A stretch of 64,000 nt of DNA from JBLHGU01 sp047615875 (GTDB lineage: Bacteria > Pseudomonadota > Gammaproteobacteria > Arenicellales > CAJQKF01). Below, piece by piece: positions 61,459 to 64,000 of this stretch. Location of the stretch: the NCBI GenBank assembly GCA_047615875.1, contig JBLHGU010000002.1, positions 47,703-111,702 on the forward strand, given 5' to 3'. Position 1 is the stretch's first letter. Every line of letters starts with the position of its first letter. The position numbers and the translations under genes were made by a program. The notes beneath the pieces were generated by a model that saw nothing but the letters and a program-made list of their open reading frames with translations, searched no databases and was not told the DNA's origin.

Positions 61459-62940
61459 TCACCGAAAAACATCTGGTGCCTCTTCGGGCATAACAATAGT
61501 TTCTTTGCCACCCCCTCTAACAATACTCTGTCTTAACATGGCTTCCTGGGCATTATCATCAAGTTCAACCTGCTGGCTACCGCCTTTCACTCCCAAGGCA
61601 GTCCATAGCTCTTCAAGATCCAGATCACTGGCGTTATGAACATAGCGCTCTGAGAGGTCTGCAAATACACTGGTTGAAAATTCAGTATCACAATAATCCA
61701 GCAGCCGGGATAACCTCGCTCTTTTGGTAATATTCCCCTGATAGCCAAGTATGCGACGCATGCAGTGCTCTAGCCCTTTCTCGCCATTTGATATTCTGCG
61801 TAACTCACGATCCGCCAACAACATAAAAGTAGCCCCACCCCAATACATTCCCCGTCGGGTATTCGCCAACCCCTCTTCGGTCAGTGCGAAGGAGCCACGG
61901 GGCATGTCACGGTAAAACTCGTTCCAGACTGACCGCTCGCTACGCCAACCCATGCGGGCACGGATAATCGGTTCTGCGTACGTGGCGAAGCCTTCCATAA
62001 ACCAGAAGCTGTCTGCCATAAACGGTGTGCCAAGATGGAGTAGTTCGTGTATGAGCACCCATTCCGAATAGAGCTCTGATACTACCGAGTCACCGCCTAC
62101 CACCAATAACATGGTGGCACCCCCGCCACCCATTACCCGACCATAGGTTATACCCTCACCTGGAACACTCACTACAACCACTAAAAGCTCAGACACGGGG
62201 AATCCGTGCCAATAGGCTGCTACTGCCTTCGACGAATCCTCAATCCATTTCAGCATTTCATCAGAATCTTTTCTCTGATTACGAAGGTCAACCACGTTAA
62301 TCATTGATTGACCGTCTGACGTGGCATCCACAAAAGAGTGATGGGCATCCATGGCGATTTTCTGCGTATTAAACGCACCGAACAATGAGTATCCGGATCG
62401 ATTGACGTCGGTTGATCGAATCATCCAACTTTCGCCGTGTTGTTTAAGGCCGGTGGTGAATTTCAACCCACCTGAGTCAACCACGGTTATATAAATATCT
62501 GTGGGAGCATCGGGAATTTCCAGCCAGGCTGCCACAGTGGCTAGTGTGGCAGCACCAATTTTTTGCGCATAGCGATAATTATTGTTGGCCTGTGCAAGTT
62601 CCCCCAGCTTAAATTTATAGGCTAATTGACCATTCTCAATTTTTCGTTCGTATTGATAGCTAGCACTATCGAGACTACTAAAGTGAAACCTGGCGGAAGT
62701 CTGATTGTGGCATGTAGCGCTTATGGAAAGATTGAGTTCTTCAGGGTGTAGTACTGTGATTTGATAATCACAGCGGGGATTTTCAGCCTGAGCTACAACT
62801 GGCAACCAGGGCATTAATAACAATATCAGCCATGCGGCAACTATTCCGGTAATTCTCTTAACTCCAGTTTCGACCAGTGTGCAAACCAAGCCCTTCTCCC
62901 AATATGTACGCGTATATCGGTTGGACAGCACGTCTAACAT
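61459..62940 (-). CDS. exported HExxH metallopeptidase-like protein (gluzincin, MA-type)
   Basis: A 493-residue protein. A hydrophobic segment IVAAWLILLLMPWLPVVAQA after a longer basic N-terminus is a signal peptide or anchor (cleavage near VAQA-EN). The zinc motif is HELLH in EWVLIHELLHLGTPF, followed by WFMEGFATYAE with the third ligand Glu. The HExxH-x13-E spacing and the W-x-x-EG-hydrophobic-A-x-Y pattern resemble M1/M61-like peptidases, but the spacing is shorter than the classic 18. A PDZ domain, usual in M61, is not seen. The frame extends upstream to 63069, but the ATG at 62940 gives a sensible N-terminus and avoids the 7-bp repeats. Confidence 0.78.
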   Translation of the reverse strand: MLDVLSNRYTRTYWEKGLVCTLVETGVKRITGIVAAWLILLLMPWLPVVAQAENPRCDYQITVLHPEELNLSISATCHNQTSARFHFSSLDSASYQYERKIENGQLAYKFKLGELAQANNNYRYAQKIGAATLATVAAWLEIPDAPTDIYITVVDSGGLKFTTGLKQHGESWMIRSTDVNRSGYSLFGAFNTQKIAMDAHHSFVDATSDGQSMINVVDLRNQRKDSDEMLKWIEDSSKAVAAYWHGFPVSELLVVVVSVPGEGITYGRVMGGGGATMLLVVGGDSVVSELYSEWVLIHELLHLGTPFMADSFWFMEGFATYAEPIIRARMGWRSERSVWNEFYRDMPRGSFALTEEGLANTRRGMYWGGATFMLLADRELRRISNGEKGLEHCMRRILGYQGNITKRARLSRLLDYCDTEFSTSVFADLSERYVHNASDLDLEELWTALGVKGGSQQVELDDNAQEAMLRQSIVRGGGKETIVMPEEAPDVFR

Positions 62941-63046
62941 TGCGTTCCCCGCCCTGCATATCTTCAAATCAATATAAATTGAACTATTTCCTGATAAAAC
63001 TACAATATGAGCTTCTCGTCTAACTACAACGTCCTGCTTAATAGAT

Positions 63047-63073
63047 AAATGACAAATGACAAATGACAAATGA
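63047..63073 (+). repeat. 7-bp tandem repeat (AAATGAC) spanning a start codon
   Basis: Three perfect copies of AAATGAC (63047-63067) are followed by AAATGA. Each copy contains an ATG in a different frame, at 63049, 63056, 63063 and 63070. The ATG at 63063 starts the GNAT gene; the two earlier ones each give a five-codon frame that ends TGA inside the next repeat. Confidence 0.85.
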
Positions 63074-63533
63074 AGTTTATATTCGTTCGGCGATTGCCGA
63101 TGATGCCGAGAAACTCACAAACATTGCCATCCTTGGCAAGGCTCATTGGGGTTATTCCGAAAAATTTATGCACCACTGTCGAAATGAGTTGCAGGTGCTT
63201 GCAATAGATATTGATAATACAAAGCATCAATTTCATGTTGCGGTCATAAGTGATCAATGTGTGGGTTTTTACGAGTTGACCGACATTGACAATATTCACT
63301 CGGAACTCGATGCACTGTTTGTATTACCGGCCTATATGAGAAGGGGTATCGGTAAGCGATTGATGGAAAACGCCATGAATTTCGCCAGGCAAAATGGCAT
63401 ACAATATTTACATATTCAGAGCGATCCCAACGCAGTAGATTTTTATCTTAAAGCGGGGGCCAATTTAATAGGGCAGAGTGAGTCTGGTAGTTTTTCCGGA
63501 CGTATGCTTCCTTTGCTGAAACTAGATCTGTAG
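63063..63533 (+). CDS. GNAT family N-acetyltransferase
   Basis: A 156-residue acetyltransferase. It begins VYIRSAIADDAEKLTNIAI, typical of the GNAT beta1-alpha1 region. The acetyl-CoA-binding segment is LFVLPAYMRRGIGKRLMENA (about 77-96), with the R-G-x-G-K/R loop MRRGIGKR, and FYLKAGANLIGQSESGS is the last strand region. The substrate is unknown. It starts inside a 7-bp tandem repeat (63047-63073) and is followed by an exonuclease/phosphatase-family gene after 8 nt, so they are probably cotranscribed. Confidence 0.87.
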   Translation: MTNEVYIRSAIADDAEKLTNIAILGKAHWGYSEKFMHHCRNELQVLAIDIDNTKHQFHVAVISDQCVGFYELTDIDNIHSELDALFVLPAYMRRGIGKRLMENAMNFARQNGIQYLHIQSDPNAVDFYLKAGANLIGQSESGSFSGRMLPLLKLDL

Positions 63534-63541
63534 TCAACAAT

Positions 63542-64000
63542 ATGAAATTAGTTACTTACAACATACAATTTGGTCGCGGCAAGGACGAGGTGAATGACCT
63601 TGATCGCATTGCCCGAGAGGTTAGTGGTGCAGATATTATTTGCCTACAGGAGGTCGATCGAAACTGGTCACGTTCCAATAATGTGGACCAGGTCGAGGCA
63701 TTTAAACAGCTATTTCCTGAATATCATGCCGAGTACGGTCCTGGGGTAAACCTGATTGCAGACATTCGGGATAGCAGTGGGCATGTTGTGCATCAGCGTC
63801 GACAGTTTGGCAATATGACCTTGAGCAAATTCCCCATACGATATTGTCGACACCACTTGCTCCCTAAGCACGCGTCTACCGGACCCATCAGTATTCAACG
63901 ATCTGCCCTGGAATGCACCATTGAAGCCGAAGGATCATTCCTGCGTCTCACCAATACCCACCTGACCCACTTAAGCAGTGAGACACGTGCGCCACAAATT
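63542..64000 (+). CDS. endonuclease/exonuclease/phosphatase family protein, 5' part
   Basis: An open frame of 153 codons from ATG at 63542 to the window edge, without a stop. It begins MKLVTYNIQFGRGKDEV and has IICLQEVDRNW (about 34-44), the conserved metal-binding Glu. Further along, LRLTNTHLTHLS (about 136-147) carries the His of the NTHL motif. These are in the order of the EEP (DNase I/exonuclease III-like) fold. No signal peptide is seen. The C-terminal catalytic Asp and His residues are beyond the window. It follows the GNAT gene by 8 nt. Confidence 0.85.
   Translation, partial: MKLVTYNIQFGRGKDEVNDLDRIAREVSGADIICLQEVDRNWSRSNNVDQVEAFKQLFPEYHAEYGPGVNLIADIRDSSGHVVHQRRQFGNMTLSKFPIRYCRHHLLPKHASTGPISIQRSALECTIEAEGSFLRLTNTHLTHLSSETRAPQI

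Noticed and set aside
61308..61493. 61-residue frame as a small gene
   Set aside because: No ribosome site, no recognisable pattern, and it overlaps the end of the metallopeptidase-like gene.
1..64000. tRNA, rRNA, CRISPR, transposase, integrase or restriction genes
   Set aside because: No gaps contained the expected patterns when read by eye; none seen.

Overview
The window reads as a chromosomal segment of a Gammaproteobacterium, most likely a free-living aerobic heterotroph of a marine or aquatic type. Supporting evidence is the petABC-sspAB-hslVU block, GltA, YcgL, SspA/SspB, Xni, Rep, GorA, PrlC and a Do-type protease, all of gammaproteobacterial type, plus moderate base composition by eye. 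The species cannot be named from the sequence alone. I saw no tRNA, rRNA, CRISPR array, insertion sequence or prophage gene.

Layout. 0-9 kb: the 3' end of a PBP4-like D-Ala-D-Ala carboxypeptidase (dacB), an alpha/beta hydrolase, an unknown 499-residue protein, citrate synthase with an unusual tail, a DUF3179 protein, then a five-gene run (ycgL, a membrane protein, a rhomboid protease, a periplasmic protein and a NUDIX protein with a signal peptide) facing xni. 9-17 kb (minus strand): petA-petB-petC, a terminator, sspA-sspB-hslV-hslU, with rep upstream. 17-25 kb: DUF192 protein, AraC-type regulator, then methylmalonyl-CoA mutase, pccB and pccA. The propionyl-CoA synthetase prpE lies 15 kb further on, so propionate can be activated, carboxylated and isomerised to succinyl-CoA; the epimerase and MeaB chaperone are not in the window. 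24-34 kb: protein quality control and thiol redox genes (DUF255 thioredoxin-fold protein, DUF4124-glutaredoxin protein, prlC, gorA, a Do-type protease) and a TPR adenylate cyclase.

34.6-38 kb holds the most unusual gene set: two paralogous GT-B glycosyltransferases overlapping by 4 nt, followed by a glutathione-synthetase-like ATP-grasp protein whose usually invariant flexible loop is changed. Class III cyclase genes lie on both sides. This is my best candidate for an undescribed pathway.

39-56 kb is metabolic: prpE, enoyl-CoA hydratase, mtnA, tail-specific protease, avtA, NUDIX, NTF2-like, hmgA-SDR, metY-hydrolase, a second hydrolase, a small zinc ribbon, and a PaaK-like ligase with a crotonase. 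56-64 kb is more accessory and shows decay: a DCC-family (DUF393) thiol oxidoreductase pseudogene with an in-frame stop, a cupin gene cut short next to an AraC regulator, a LysR/DUF1127 pair flanked by a perfect 15-bp inverted repeat, an M23 lipoprotein, a MarR-GNAT fusion with a clear palindromic operator, an HExxH metallopeptidase-like protein, a GNAT gene that starts inside a 7-bp tandem repeat, and the 5' part of an endonuclease/exonuclease/phosphatase gene that runs off the end.
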